Assembly: GCA_036186865.1 (NCBI GenBank)
Contig: AP025041.1
Location: 35,783,538 to 35,847,537 of the forward strand
Length of the DNA: 64,000 nucleotides
Direction of reading: 5' to 3'
From: Eustoma russellianum
Taxonomy: Eukaryota > Streptophyta > Magnoliopsida > Gentianales > Gentianaceae
The notes beneath the pieces are model-generated. The model was not told the origin of the DNA and did not search any database. It was given only the letters and a program-made list of their open reading frames with translations. The number at the start of each line of letters is the position of its first letter. The first letter of the stretch is position 1. A program made the translations under genes and the position numbers. Below, one piece after another: positions 46,201-57,672 of this stretch.

Positions 46201-47058
46201 GGTTGAAATTATCATTGATATTAGATGGTCCGCTGAACCAAGTCTCACATCTTCGTGCTCATCTACTACAATGGTGGTTGTCTTCATCCACTAGTACGCT
46301 CCAAGGCAACTTTTGAGTTGTTGGACCAATACTGCTATGCTGGTCGATTTGGCGAGTCTATACAAATTACACATATGGAGATGCTGATTTGCCCATTACA
46401 AGTATATATAATATTACTCGACAATCATGCTATGAATGGGCCTCCTCCCTCATAGGCACATTCTTGGCTCAATATGTACCGTCCATAGTTGATGCAGGTC
46501 ACTCCCCAAGACTGCGTCCCAAATCCATCACGTTACTAAAATGGGCACTTCCCCCATCGGGGAAATTAAAATTAAACGTTGATGCTTCGGCCTGCCAAAA
46601 TTATGCTTCATCAGGATCAATTCTGAGGGATTCACAAGGTCGAATGCTCGCATCCATTTCCTTCAGACTCCCTTATCTGTCACCTCTTCGTGCGGAAACA
46701 CAAGCTATTCTCTATAGTCTCATTTATTTTGGCCAACAACATCGTCAATTAATTATTGAGACAGACTGCATGCAACTCACTCAGCACCCATCTCGCAGTC
46801 ATGCAAAAATACATTCGATTAAGACAATTTCTGGACCTTACAGACAGTCAACTCACCTTCATTCCCAGGGAGATCAACATTGTTGCCCACTACTTGAACC
46901 AATATGCACGCATGTCCCCAGCTACAACGCTTTTTTACATTAGCAACTCAATTGCCACCCACGGCGCATGGGTATTATTACATAGACGGACTCATACATG
47001 CTTTGCGAACGTAAATCTCAGTGCTGTACAAGCTGTTTTGTTGCCTGCATTCTCCTGA
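43206..47058 (+). pseudogene. LINE ORF2: endonuclease, RT, zf-RVT, RNase H
   Basis: ORF2 begins MNAITWNVGGIRTS at 43206. The endonuclease shows IIEPKQ, GGDFNTFL near 43600, and SDHAPLL near 43850. RT follows: RSSAGPDGFNGQFF near 44540, LITLIPKK near 44675, GVKQGDPLSPLLF near 45105, and the intact catalytic AYADDLLIF at about 45239. The zinc RT motif is near 46005-46200 (WWHGISKTISIFVWRLL, CPFCHNASANLQHLFLLC). RNase H is at about 46550-46890 (NVDAS, RAETQAIL, IETDC). The frame changes at least five times and has stops at 43418, about 44733 and about 44960, so it is inactive. It would nick DNA and copy LINE RNA at the target. Confidence 0.9.
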
Positions 47059-47152
47059 TGCAGGCAACCCTGGTATGCTTCCATACTTATCTATACTATA
47101 GCATATTATCTACGTTTACTTCGTTGCCCGCAGTCCTTGGACTTCGGGCAAC
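47040..47152 (+). other. Duplicated stem-loops in the LINE 3' region
   Basis: At 47040-47068 an 11-bp perfect stem (GTTGCCTGCAT/ATGCAGGCAAC) encloses seven bases. At 47123-47152 a second stem starts GTTGCCCG and ends CGGGCAAC, with a further inner pairing AGTCC/GGACT. Each is followed by GGTATGCT. The first overlaps the end of ORF2. Confidence 0.7.
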
Positions 47153-47662
47153 ATCGGTATGCTACCGCTATCATCATCTGCTAAATTCTCCTCAAAAAGG
47201 CTTATATATAGACTCTAATTCATATTTTATAACTTTGTTGCGAGGAACACACTCACTAATGAAGCGTGGGATACCAAGAGTCATAGTCTGGTGGTTAACA
47301 ATACAGCGTAGATTGCTCCAGGTCTACAACAACTGCATATCCGACGACCATTTAGCAACTGGCCACTTAGCCAAAGAATTGCTGTTTTATCCATTGCATT
47401 ATTTCGCGATTGTATTCATGCAGCATCACTCCAATGATATAAATATGTACGCTTTTTTCTTCGCCAAGGTTTTATCCACAAGGATGGTTTTACTTGGCAA
47501 GGTTTTAATGCGGCATATCATATATGATTGGAGACTGCACATTCACGCTTCGTTACACTTCCATTTCTCGTTTGATATACACTTATGTAATATGGTTACC
47601 TCCACCATAAGTGAGACTTTTGTTTCTTAATAAAATTTCGCTTTTATGAAAAAAATAAAAAA

Positions 47663-47758
47663 TATATATATGCATATATACATGTATGCATATATAACTG
47701 AATCTAAATGAATGAAAAATAAATTTTGTCATTTTTATATTAAAGACGTTAATGTGTA

Positions 47759-47821
<63 letters not shown>

Positions 47822-47872
47822 GCATATAAAATTGAATAGAATTTAATGAAACATAAAATTTGTCTTTTTTAA
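47663..47872. repeat. AT-rich spacer with (TA)n and ~48-bp duplicated block
   Basis: Blocks at about 47686-47738 and 47822-47872 are near copies (GAATG/ATTTAATGAA, AAATTTTGTC) separated by a (TA)n run. The stretch has no coding capacity. Confidence 0.6.
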
Positions 47873-48133
47873 GGGAAATTACACTTAGACCCCCTGTGAT
47901 TTGGCTTAATTCCAAAACCTCCTCTCTCGGTTGGAATTATGCATTTTCCTCCCCTATGGTTTGGGTTAAAAAGGCACCGGCTAATTTCCGGTATGTTTCC
48001 CCCCTTTGGTTTTGCTGAAATTTGGCCGGTGCCTTTTTAACCCAAACTATAGGGGAGGTAAATGTATAATTCCAAACGAGAGATGAGGTTTTTGGAATTA
48101 ATCCAAACCAGGGGGTCCAAGTGTAATTTTCCC
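47873..48133 (-). repeat. Right terminal unit, inverted copy of the left unit
   Basis: This 261-bp imperfect palindrome ends AAGTGTAATTTTCCC. Its asymmetric centre (GGGGGAAACATACC on the minus strand) matches the left unit's centre (GGGGGTAAACATGC on the plus strand), so the two units are inverted. Confidence 0.8.
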
Positions 48134-48142
48134 TATATCACC

Positions 48143-49470
48143 TAAGGCTTCCATAACATTCTTAGGTTCCAAGTGTGAGATCAAGCTATGTCCTTCATCT
48201 TGACTTATGTTTGTACCAGTTCTAAACCCATCACTTGGATTACCAATGATTAACTCTTTAGGATGTTTATATTTATCTTTTATAAGCCACCAATTCCTAG
48301 TTTGACTAGGTTCACCTTCATCTTGTTCAAATGTTTCATTAGTGTGAACATTATCATATACAATTGGAACATCTTGGAAATTAGATGGAGTACCTTCTAG
48401 TTTCAAAATTTCTTCATTTACTTTACCTAAAGGTTCATGCATGTCTTGTTCAGGGGGAGTTGGTTCTAGATGATCATGAACAGGCTCAAGTAATATATCA
48501 TCAATATCAAACAAATTTTCAACATTATTTTCTTGTTTATATTGAGTTTTATCACTTGTTTCAAGACATACATTCTCATTAAATTTTATATGTATAGATT
48601 CAATTATCTTTCTAGATATTGGATTATAACACCTATATGCTCTTGAGTTAGTTGAATAGTACCCAAAAATACATTCAATAGACTTTTGTTCAAACTAGCC
48701 TGGATTATCCTTAGTGTTCAACACAAAACACTTACATCCAAAAACTCTAAGATAATCTACCTTAGCTTGTCTATTTTTTAATAATTAATAAGGTGTTTTG
48801 TTTAACTTCTTTTTAATAGAAATCCTATTTATTATATAATACGCACAAGTAACAGCTTCAGCCCATAAGAATTTTGGTATTTTATTTTCACATAACATTG
48901 TCCTAGCTATTTCTTGTATTGTTCTATTTTTGCGTTCAACAACTCCATTTAGTTGTGGTGTTCTAGGTGGTGAGAATTCATGTTGAATTCCATGTAATTC
49001 ACAAAACTTTACTATTTCTCTGTTTTTAAATTCTCCACCTCTATCACTCCTAATTCTTTTAACATTTTCTTCATAAAGATTTTAAAGTTTCTTAATAAGA
49101 TTTTTGATTACTAATGGAGCATCGTTTTTGTGTGTTAAGAACAATGTCCATGTGTATTGTTAGTAATCATCTTCTATGACACACACATAGTAGCGTCCAC
49201 CTAGACTTCTTGCCTACTTGGACCAAATAAGTCTAAGTGAAGCAATTCTAGTACATGACTAGTACTCACTTCATGTTTTGGTTTTATTGTTTCTTTTATG
49301 TGTTTTCCTTTAATATATGTTTCAACATTTGAAAATTATCTAAGTCTAACTTAGGCATTCCTCTAACTAGATTCTTCTTAGATAATTTTCTATGGTTGAA
49401 ATTCCTATATAGCCTAGTCGTCTATGCCATAAGTTCACATCTAAGCTATGTGATACTAAACGCTTAATCC
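48143..49470 (-). pseudogene. Integrase and connection region of element C
   Basis: Minus-strand order: pre-integrase remnant near 49430, then the core with LELLHLDLFGPSR near 49240 (first catalytic Asp present), a TLFLTHK block near 49130, an IRSDRGGEF-like block near 49040 and the ERKNRTIQE block near 48930. After these come CKCFVLNTKD near 48715 and an acidic connection (48514-48143) with HPKELIIGNPSD and EALGDI, where the LINE-bearing insertion cuts it. Many stops and shifts are present. The preserved first Asp contrasts with Asn in N1. Confidence 0.75.
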
Positions 49471-49671
49471 TAGCATCTAACATGTTATTAATGTATAAAT
49501 ATGACCATCCCTATTTCCTTTTAGCACAATCTCTCCCTTTCATTTGTTATATTACAAACATTAGGAAGAAAAGAAACATTATATCCACAATCATTAAGTT
49601 GCAAAATGCTAAGTATTATGTACGAAACATTACTTACTACAACTAATTTAGTATTTGAAATGTGTTAGGGT

Positions 49672-49852
49672 CCTCAATTGTCCCTTTTCCAACAACCTTT
49701 CCTTTATTGTTGTCACCGAATGTCACCTTTCCTCTATTTTCAACATGATCAAGTTCGGTGAAAAGTTTGGGGTTGCCCATCATATACCTCGAACATCTGC
49801 TGTCTAAAAATCACTTGGTTTTTTTGATTCTTTGGTTTTGTCTCTTTTTTTT
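49672..49852 (-). pseudogene. Aspartic protease of element C, active site altered
   Basis: The minus strand reads FLDSRCSRYM near 49808-49780, where N1 has LDSGCSRHM. The Gly of the DSG catalytic triplet is Arg and the preceding Trp codon is a stop. KVTFGDN and VVGKGTIEDPNTFQI follow. The protease must be inactive. Confidence 0.75.
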
Positions 49853-49912
49853 GCCTTCTTTGCCATTTACCTACAATGGAGACAAAATTTTATGTACCCT
49901 TTACTTGGGTCC

Positions 49913-50947
49913 TTAAATGTTAGGGGCACCATCCTTGTTTAAATATCCCATAGGTATCCAAACTTGGATGTACGTTTTAGGCGCATATTTGACATTAGTT
50001 GAATAAAGTGGATTAACATGTACTTGGCCATTCCATTTAAAAGATGATACATTGTTATACATGTTATATCTCGGTTTATATGCATTATATTTTGGCCGAC
50101 TTTGATAGTGAGTGTAAGGCATATGATTTTGTTTCTTATATGGTGCTATGAATGTATTATCATATGCATTCCTAGAAGAAAAATAAGATAATTGCCTATG
50201 ATTATGTTTATATGCATTCTAATAAGTTGGATGCAAATTATTTCGTCTAAACACATTTGTATACATATAGGCATAATTTCTATGTGTTCTAGATGCAAAG
50301 TTTTACCTAGTTGCTTTTAGGTGTGCATGCTGCATTTTTATTTTAGAAGGAGTAGTAGTCAAAATTTGTACATTTGATTTAGTTATACTATATGGCAATT
50401 TAGACTTAGATGATACAAAGTTAGTCTTTTTGCCTAACTTGTCATTTTCTTCTATATAACCTAAGTCCTTTTTATCATTTCCAAATTTTTATGACGATAT
50501 AATTGTGTCAAGCATGTGTGTGCCAGATTTAAATTGGTCAAACATCTTTTCTAAGTCTAGTTTTGATGTTTTAAGTTGTGATATTTCATTTTCACAACTA
50601 TGTACTTTAGCTTTTAACATGCTATTTTCGGTTTTCAATGTTTTTTCGTTTTTCCTATATGACTCAATTTTATTTTTAAGAGACTCAAGCGTATTAGTAT
50701 ATTCTTGTTTAAAATATTCTAACTGATCGGAAAATTCTAATTTGGACGTCTTCAACTTGTCATTTTCTTCAGTTAGGTTCTTTTTCTCTTTAGACAGCCT
50801 TTTACAGTGAGCATGCACCTTTAAGAACTCTTCGTAAATTTCATCAAATATCACTTCATTATCAAAATCTACATCGGAAGAAGAAATTACCTCGCTGGAT
50901 ACGAAGCAGGCTTGAGCTTCCTCATTGTCAGATTCTGAGCTGGACAA
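49913..50947 (-). pseudogene. Gag-Pol coiled-coil linker of element C
   Basis: The open minus-strand frame 50947-50489 begins with an acidic Ser-rich run, then gives a long Lys/Glu/Leu coiled coil (RLSKEKKNLTEENDKL) that parallels N1 8506-8980. The following Tyr/Asn-rich part is broken and reappears in the frame 50122-49913 (HYQSRPKYNAYKPRYNMYNN). This is the spacer between nucleocapsid and protease. Confidence 0.75.
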
Positions 50948-51059
50948 GTCGCTCTATGTGCTCTTCTTCATTGCTCGTTTGCCTTTTCTTTCCTTTGGCT
51001 CCTTTGCCTTGGATCGTTAGGGCTCCCTGTCTTTGACTTGTTTATTATTATTATTATTT

Positions 51060-52125
51060 TTTTCTTTGTCAGACAATCGTAAGAGATGTGTCATTTTTTT
51101 CCACATTTGTAGCATTTTAACTCTTTATTATGCCACTTGTTATTATTAAAGTTATTCAAATTATTTTTCTTAAGTTGAGAAGAAGTAGAAGAAGATTGTT
51201 TTCCATTCCTATTAGGCCGTTTGAAAAACTTTCTAAGTTTACTAGCTAATAATATTAAATCATCATCTAATTCATTATCGCTATTACTTTCATCATTATT
51301 TATATGTGACTCAGTTGATTAGAAAGCAATAGACTTACCGGATGATTTAGATGATTCGGAATTTTGTTGGTTCAGATTTATCTCGTAAACTATAAGTGAA
51401 TTAATTAATTCATCCATTTCCCTAACGATAGCTTTTGCTGTCGTCGGGATATACTGGGTATGATTGTTGTTGTTGTTGTTGTTATCCATTTTAGTGATTG
51501 ACTTTGTCTCCTCAATTGTTGTCACCTTCGGATCCCATTCAGCAAAAAGACTCCGTAGTACTTATTTAACTTTCTTGTTGTTTGTAAAGGATTTACCTAA
51601 AGCTTCAAGTGCATTGAAAATCTTAGTGATCTTCAAATGTATAGATGTTATGGATTTGTTCGGTAACATTTTAACGATTCAAGTTCAGACATAAGCATGT
51701 TTATTTTATACTCTTTTACACCGCTAGTACCTTCATTATTTAATCCTAGTGGTTTCCACATATCGTGTGCGCTAGTACAATTTGAAATATAACCTGCTTC
51801 GGAAGCTGTAAGATCGTTTAGAAGTAATTGCATAGCTTTAGCATTCATGGAAATTTTCTTTTTATCTTCTATAGACCATTCGCATCTTTTTATCTTCTAT
51901 AGACCATTCGCCTTTATGTTTTTCTACTTCTTGTGTTGCATTTACTTGTACAACTTTCATTGGAATGTACGGCCCATCTTCAACTATAGACCATAAATCG
52001 ATGTCTATAGCCATTAAGAATATCCTCATCCTAAGTTTCCAATGAACAAAATGATTACCATCCAAAAGAGGAGGGTATTGGGTAGACATACCTTCCAACT
52101 CACCTTTGTGAGAAACAATGGCCAT
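51060..52125 (-). pseudogene. Gag of element C (broken by RTE copy 2)
   Basis: The ATG at 52125 starts MAIVSHKGELEGMSTQYPP, almost as in N1. Capsid motifs (HWKLRMRIFL; SAHDMWKPL) follow with a short duplication (KKMR and IEDKK repeated near 51880-51900) and shifts. A 64-bp RTE scrap interrupts the KMDELI codons at 51420-51483. The zinc knuckle near 51115-51065 has a stop where the Gly before the His is expected, but its Cys and His codons remain. Confidence 0.85.
51420..51483 (+). mobile_element. RTE copy 2, 64-bp 3'-end insertion
   Basis: The insert starts CCCTAACGATAGCTTTTGC, includes GGGATATACTGGGT, and ends in (GTT)n. It is flanked by ATCCATTT duplications (51412-51419 and 51484-51491). 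The sequence equals the last bases of the other two RTE copies with a different trinucleotide tail. Confidence 0.85.
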
Positions 52126-52232
52126 TTTATATACCCTTGATTTGGTATAAGCAGGCTACTATGAATTCTTGTGACTTGGAATTGCCTTCTTAGAACGGTG
52201 TTGATGTCACTTCTTAGAGTGTTGTTGGCCTC

Positions 52233-52244
52233 GCTCTGATACCA
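52233..52244 (-). promoter_or_regulatory. Primer-binding site of element C
   Basis: TGGTATCAGAGC on the minus strand, just inside the 5' LTR. Confidence 0.9.
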
Positions 52245-52245
52245 A

Positions 52246-54862
52246 TAGTTGAAACGTAACACCTGCAATAATACAACTAGAGGAGGGTGAACATTGGTTA
52301 GCGGAAATTACACTACTACCCTTCAATTAAAATCCCCTTTGAAAACAGAATTTGAGACCTCCTCAAATTCAGTACCCGTAGTTGAAAAATTCAAAAGTCA
52401 GTGTACACAACTCCAAAAATTATGAACCTTTCCAGAAATCAACTTCATCTCTTGACTAGAATCTATCTAAAAATGAGCAAAAAATAAGAACGTTTGACCC
52501 TTCAAACAAATAAAAAGATTCAGATGGTCAATCTAGACAGAATTGGACAGAATAGTATTGAACTTTGAAAACAAGTTCCTCTGGAATTACGCAACCAAAA
52601 AGGTTGATCTTTATGTCAAAATGCTTCTTAGGATGTCTAATTTAAGTTTCCAAAAGGTCCTGACCTGAAACTATGCTTGATAAAGTCAGAATGCAAGTTC
52701 CCTTGAAACTGGTCAGATTGCAGCCAGAATGGAGCAGTTATTTTTCAAAAACTGAGAGATTAACTTTCCTTTGCTCAAATCAAGTGATTCTTGTTGGAAA
52801 TGAAACCTAATAGTCTGAAGTATAAATCCACCAAAAATCACAAATTTAGAAATTATTTTGCTATTTTTTAAGACGTGTGAATCTAGGTGAAAACTGCATT
52901 GAAAACAGACAGAAAACAGAAAAGAAGTAAAAAAGACAACAACACCGAAGATTTATCTTGGTTCGGTCAATGTGACCTACTCCAGTCACAAGGAACACAT
53001 TTCCTTGGATTTCACTATGGAATAAACATAAATACAACAAGAACCAAGCTTGATCCTTCGGTTAAACACCAACCCTATTCAAGACTTGGATGAACACCTC
53101 TATGCAACTTTATGTTGCAACACCTCTATCACCTATTGATGTAGCCTTATAAATTTCACTAATCAATCTTACAAATGAGACACAAGAGGCGTGTATAATG
53201 TAGCTAAAAAACAAAAATAAATGAAACACCTTAGCTATACAAAGAATGAATCAAGAAGAAGAGAAGAGAATATCAAGAATGATCTTCAATTTTTGCTTTC
53301 AAGTGTATGTTCTCTTCATCACATTTACGTCCTATTTATAGTGTGAAATAGGCCTTGAAGATAAGACCTTCAATGTGTCAAAGCCTTCATCATCAAGTCT
53401 TAGTTGTCTTCACATCATTGGTTGGCCACACAATCACCTTGTACACTTAACAATATGGAGAAACATGATTGGTCCACCTTGGCATCCTTATCTTGGCCGA
53501 TTTTTGTCATCAAAAATGACATGAAAATAGTTTGCAAAATGAAAATGATCTGGAAGGAAATATACCACAAGAATCCCTCAACTCCTTGGCATGAGAATAT
53601 GGCATGTTAGGGTTGACCATTTTGGATAAAAATCAGCCTCCAACCACCTTGAATAGCCATTGCCACCCTTTTTCAATTTTCAAGTTGGCAATTTTTTCCA
53701 ACTAGCTTGTATTTGATTGTTCCACTTGTACACATGCCATAAAATGAATGAAACACCACCTCCAAATGTAAATGCACGTCTTTGAGGCTTTATATATGTG
53801 TACAAGCTCAGAAATTTTTTAAGAGAAAATAATAAATAAGAGTTGACAAGATTATGTCAACATATAACATCAAAATTCTCACATTTTCTCCTTGTATGTT
53901 GTGGTGAATTTTGAATCAAGAACACCTTCAAATGCTCTGAAAAATAATGATTAAGAACCTCCAATAATATATGCGTAAAAGTCTTCAGGAAGAAAATATA
54001 GTGCGACATGAAAACCGTTATATACACTCCCGATGTCGATAATATCATTAAATAAATAAATAGAATAGAAACCACCAAATAATCTTCAAGCATACCATGA
54101 ATAAACTCCATAATAAAGATTATAAGATGCTAAAGAGATTTCTTGAGTAAAACGACAAAACTTCCCTTGGGGGGTAAAGTGACCAAAATGCTCTTGGTGA
54201 GAGAAAACTCCGAAAATGACCCCGATGGTCATAAACAGATATAATAACACCTTTTTGACGATTAATACAAAATAATGAAGTCCTTGTATGACTTTCTCCG
54301 TGTCATTTACCTACAAGAACTCAAAATATCACTTTTGTCTTTTTTGGTAAGTTGTAGAAACTTTCAAGGCACATTAGTGACAAGACGCTATTATAATCAT
54401 CAAAGACAAGTAATAAAACCACAATATACATATATGAAACATATGTAAATGGAAACAATCATTGTATCACTTCTTAGAAAGATTTCTCCAAAAACTCTGG
54501 ACATTGATCGATCTATGTCTCAATTTTAGAGACTGATGTATACATCGATCGATCGATGTATCTCTTGTTGAGAGATTGATGCCACACAGTAAAGTTTTGT
54601 TTTTTATTTTGCGTAACATCGATCGATCGATGTAGAGATCTATGTACTTCGATCTCTGACTAAGAGATCTATGTAGAGATCTATGTACATCGATATCTGC
54701 CTGAGAGATCTATGTAGAGATCTATGTTTACATCAGTCTCTGGTTGTGAGATCTATGTAGAGATTGATGTCACTTTTTCATTTGTTTCAACTTTGTGACA
54801 TTTTTATGTATTCAACACTTAAAATCATGACTTTGAAAATTACTCAAACATATTTCTTAACT
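52246..54862 (-). repeat. 5' LTR of element C
   Basis: It is about 2.6 kb and related along its length to 36710-39286, with frequent differences; the terminal bases have decayed. A TATAAATA box is on the minus strand at 53340-53333. The palindromic array (ACATCGATCGATCGATGT and GAGATCTATGTAGAGATC words) is at about 54500-54770. Confidence 0.85.
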
Positions 54863-55463
54863 TTTTTCACATCAACGTTGTAGGAAGCATCAGTTAAACT
54901 GCAAAAAGATTTTTCAATTAGATGACAAGAACCTCGAGCTATTTTTTAGATAAAAAGAGCAGAAAAATTTAGTTTATTGGAAACATAAGAGACAACTTGG
55001 TATTGTTGACCAGATGAGACTTTTTTGGGGCATAATAAAAATTTGACCTAAGGATGGATTCCAAGAACTCAACTCGCCAAGGGTGTTTTTCATTCCCTTT
55101 TGTTTCTTAGAAGGACTATGATCAATTTTTTTATATCAGATACAGTATGCTTTGAAGATTCAAAGGATTCGTATCCTTCACTTGTACCCGTAGCATAAGA
55201 TGCTCCTTCGGATTGATTTTAAGAACCAGAGTGGTGAAAAGACTTGATTCTAAGGATAATGTAAAACGAAACTTACTTGGCCGTGATGATTGAAGGGTTA
55301 AAGATGAGGAGTAATTTGTAGAGACGAAGCAAGGAAGAAAAGCCAACAACAAAGGGGTGTGAAGGATTTGTGAAGGCAGATGGTTGAAAAAGATGAAAAG
55401 AGCTAGATTTGTAGTTTTGGAGAGAAAATTCCTACCCCTTAAATTTTTCAACACATTACACAA
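54863..55463 (-). pseudogene. 5' part of the antisense ORF of gypsy F
   Basis: On the minus strand a CT-rich leader-like start (about 55460-55200) is followed by a coding-like frame, SEGASYATGTSEGYESFESS, from about 55210. After several stops, GQQYQVVSYVSNKLNFSALF and SCHLIEKSFCSLTDASYNVDV run up to the insertion point of element C at 54862. Together with 35757-36709 and 27180-28415 it would form one antisense ORF of gypsy F split by two retrotransposons. The linkage is inferred from strand, position and sequence character only. Confidence 0.4.
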
Positions 55464-55504
55464 AATCTGGGAAACTGATTATAGTTGCAATGTGGGTTCA
55501 TGTC

Positions 55505-55520
55505 TTAATTATTTATAGCA
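55505..55520 (-). promoter_or_regulatory. TATA box upstream of the antisense ORF of F
   Basis: The minus strand reads CTATAAATAATTAAG, a good TATA box some tens of bases upstream of the CT-rich leader. Confidence 0.4.
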
Positions 55521-56150
55521 GACACTTTATCAAATAGGGATACGTTAGAGGTGTGCACCGGTGTTAGAAGAATATCTCCACTATGAAAAGATTTTCCTTA
55601 TCGTTTAAATTGTCAAGGCAGATATGGGAAAATTTGATGAGGTAAAAATCAAAATGGACACGCGATAATAAATTATTATTAGAGATTGTTGAAGTGTAAA
55701 CATGTCAACTTGCTTAGAACGCAAATTAATTAATCATGAGAAAACAGACCGTTCAAGGCATAAGAGGGCGGCTACTTGACTAGAAGCTATTCCACCTCGG
55801 CACTGGTTCATTAATATATAAAGAAACAGATCGACGAAGCGTGATGAAGGAAGCTCAATTAAAATTATTTTCACTGCATGCACAACTCAATTCTGACATC
55901 ATGATAGTCAGTGTTCACTCAACACGCTTGTTACTACATGTATAAAAGTTAACAGTACTTGATAACACTTGACAATTTTGACATGCACAGACCAAGATAG
56001 CGGATATAAAAATATTTCAAATATAGAAATTAAAGGTATGTTTTGCATAATTATTGCTAGTCAAACATTCGCAAAGAGTGATGTCCTCATTACTTATAAA
56101 TAAACATAGGAAATCACCAACCACTAATTTGATTCACCATAGGTTTTTCC
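55521..56150. other. Non-coding tail of gypsy F up to element D
   Basis: AT-rich sequence, possibly including part of the 3' LTR of F. No gene or clear LTR boundary is visible. Confidence 0.35.
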
Positions 56151-57611
56151 TGTTAGAATATGTTAAGTTTTGATGATTTGTACAATTAAGACTTCAAACA
56201 CCTACGTAAGGCGCCTAATGTGAAGTGTCTGAAAATCAGTACACTTTGAATGCCTGCATAAGGCGCTTTATGTGAAGTGGTTGGACTCCAGTACACTTCC
56301 AACGCCTACATTAGGTGTTTCATGTGAAGTGTTTGGATTCCAGTACACTTCGAACGCCTACATTAGGCGCTTCATGTGTCAATGTGTAAAACAGTACACT
56401 TTGAACGCTTAACAAGGCGCTTCATGTGTTCTCCCAGGTCAAATGAACTTTTCCCCCTAAAATAGGCACGAACATCAAGTTACGTTTTGTTAAAAGTGCG
56501 AACTATTTCGAACAAGCATGAAGGCTGAGATTAGGCGCTTCATGCCACTTCGAACGCGTTCAACTGCCCACAATAGGCGCTTCAAGTAACATCAAACGCA
56601 TGTTCAAACTCACATTAAGCGCTCAATGTCACATTGAACGCCTATTCATTAAACAGTTAAGGTGCTTCATGTGACCAACGTCACAAATGTCTTATGCTTT
56701 GTAAATGATTACTTGACATTTGTACCCTCACTTTTAGTGCAATTTCCACAGGTTCTCTCTCATTCTTGAAGGAGTTATCTTTCCTTTTTGAGCTCTCAAC
56801 AAGAGGCTTCCTCAAAAAACTCTCATTCATCCAAGGGAAGATCTCCAAAGACGAGGACATGTCATGAAAAGAAGACAAAATCCATTATTGGCCCCTGCAA
56901 GGTTCCAAACGGCTGCAAAATTTTAAGTTGGATAAAAACAAGGGTTTCATCTCCTTTTTCCTCTAAATTTCTATCTTCAAGCTCTCAAGTTTTCTCTCAA
57001 AGTTCAAGCTCTCAAGTTTTCTCTCAAAGTTCAAGCTCTCAAAATAGTTTTAAACATGGTATGTTTTACTTTATTGTTGAGAGTTGTGTTTGTAAAGAAG
57101 AAGAAGAGTCTTCTTCTTGGTGAGTAAAGATTGTGAGAGACTGAGTAGATTGTTGGTCAAGAAGCTAGGGTGCTTCTTGTTTTAAGAAATCCAGACCTTG
57201 GAGGGTTAGTTGATAGTGTGGTGGTGCATATACTCTCTAAAAGAATTCTTTGAAGACAAAGAAGTTCTTTAGAGGCTAGACTTCAAGGGGTTGGCTTTCT
57301 TGGTTGTGGTCTAGGAGAGTTGCCTAGTTTCTTTGTATTTGGATTTTGCTTTGATTGTTGATTCCCCCCAAAGAAATAACAATCAATTCAAAATATTTCT
57401 TGTAAAAATCGAGAAGGTAGAGGAGTAGAGTCATTTTGACTTGAACCTCTATAAATATTGTGTTCTTTATTCTTCCGCAAGTTTTATTCATTTCAAGAAC
57501 ATATTCAAGTATTGGTTTGCACTCAAAAACAAAAAAACATCCAAGAAAATATCCATACTTGGTGAACACATTATTCAACTCCCTCTTCTAGTGTGTTCTA
57601 AGGGACCTACA
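56151..57611 (+). repeat. 5' LTR of element D
   Basis: The LTR is 1461 bp, TGTTAGAATATG to GGGACCTACA. Its first third is a tandem array (56209-56670). The ends resemble those of the A LTR. Confidence 0.85.
56209..56670. repeat. Two-phase tandem array (52 bp, then 42 bp) in D LTR
   Basis: AGGCGCTT-type cores begin at 56209, 56261, 56313, 56365 and 56415 (52, 52, 52, 50 bp apart). After a gap they recur at 56533, 56575, 56617 and 56660 (42, 42, 43 bp apart). Units include complementary words such as CACTTC/GAAGTG and GCGCC/GGCGC. Confidence 0.85.
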
Positions 57612-57613
57612 AT

Positions 57614-57625
57614 TGGCATCAGAGC
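57614..57625 (+). promoter_or_regulatory. Primer-binding site of element D
   Basis: TGGCATCAGAGC differs at one base from the initiator-Met tRNA complement and lies two bases after the LTR. Confidence 0.85.
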
Positions 57626-57672
57626 GAAATCTTGAGTATTTGAGTTCAAGTAGCAAGATTTGATCTTTAAGT

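Larger units (their letters stand above)
41726..47662 (+). mobile_element. L1-type LINE, near full length, degenerate
   Basis: About 5.9 kb between the (TA)n run and an A-rich tail (ATGAAAAAAATAAAAAA, about 47646-47662). It has ORF1 with a zinc knuckle and ORF2 with endonuclease, RT, zf-RVT and RNase H, the architecture of plant L1-clade LINEs. A target duplication is not identifiable because both flanks are AT repeats. Several frameshifts make it inactive. Confidence 0.9.
41346..48133. mobile_element. Foldback/Mutator-like element with inverted complex ends, LINE cargo
   Basis: The 6788-bp insertion has ends AAAATTACACTT...AAGTGTAATTTT in inverted orientation and a 9-bp target duplication, the length typical of Mutator-like elements. 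Each end is a 262- or 261-bp unit that is itself an imperfect palindrome. The asymmetric centres show that the right unit is inverted relative to the left. The interior holds (TA)n runs and a nearly full-length LINE; I see no transposase. It is either a non-autonomous foldback element that received a LINE, or two foldback MITEs that moved as a pair. Confidence 0.7.
36710..54862 (-). mobile_element. Element C, copia relative of N1, with nested insertions
   Basis: Minus-strand order: 5' LTR (54862-52246), primer site, gag, coiled-coil linker, protease, integrase, RT, purine tract and 3' LTR (39286-36710). After removing three nested insertions (39908-40871, 41346-48133, 51420-51483) it is about 10.3 kb. 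The flanking 5-mers TGTTT and TTTTT are a possible decayed target duplication. Its LTRs differ far more from each other than those of N1 do, so it is older. The RNase H segment is deleted. Coding frames contain many stops. Confidence 0.9.

Noticed and set aside
47583..47915. Minus-strand frame rich in Ile/Tyr/His
   Set aside because: It is a translation of (TA)n microsatellite sequence.
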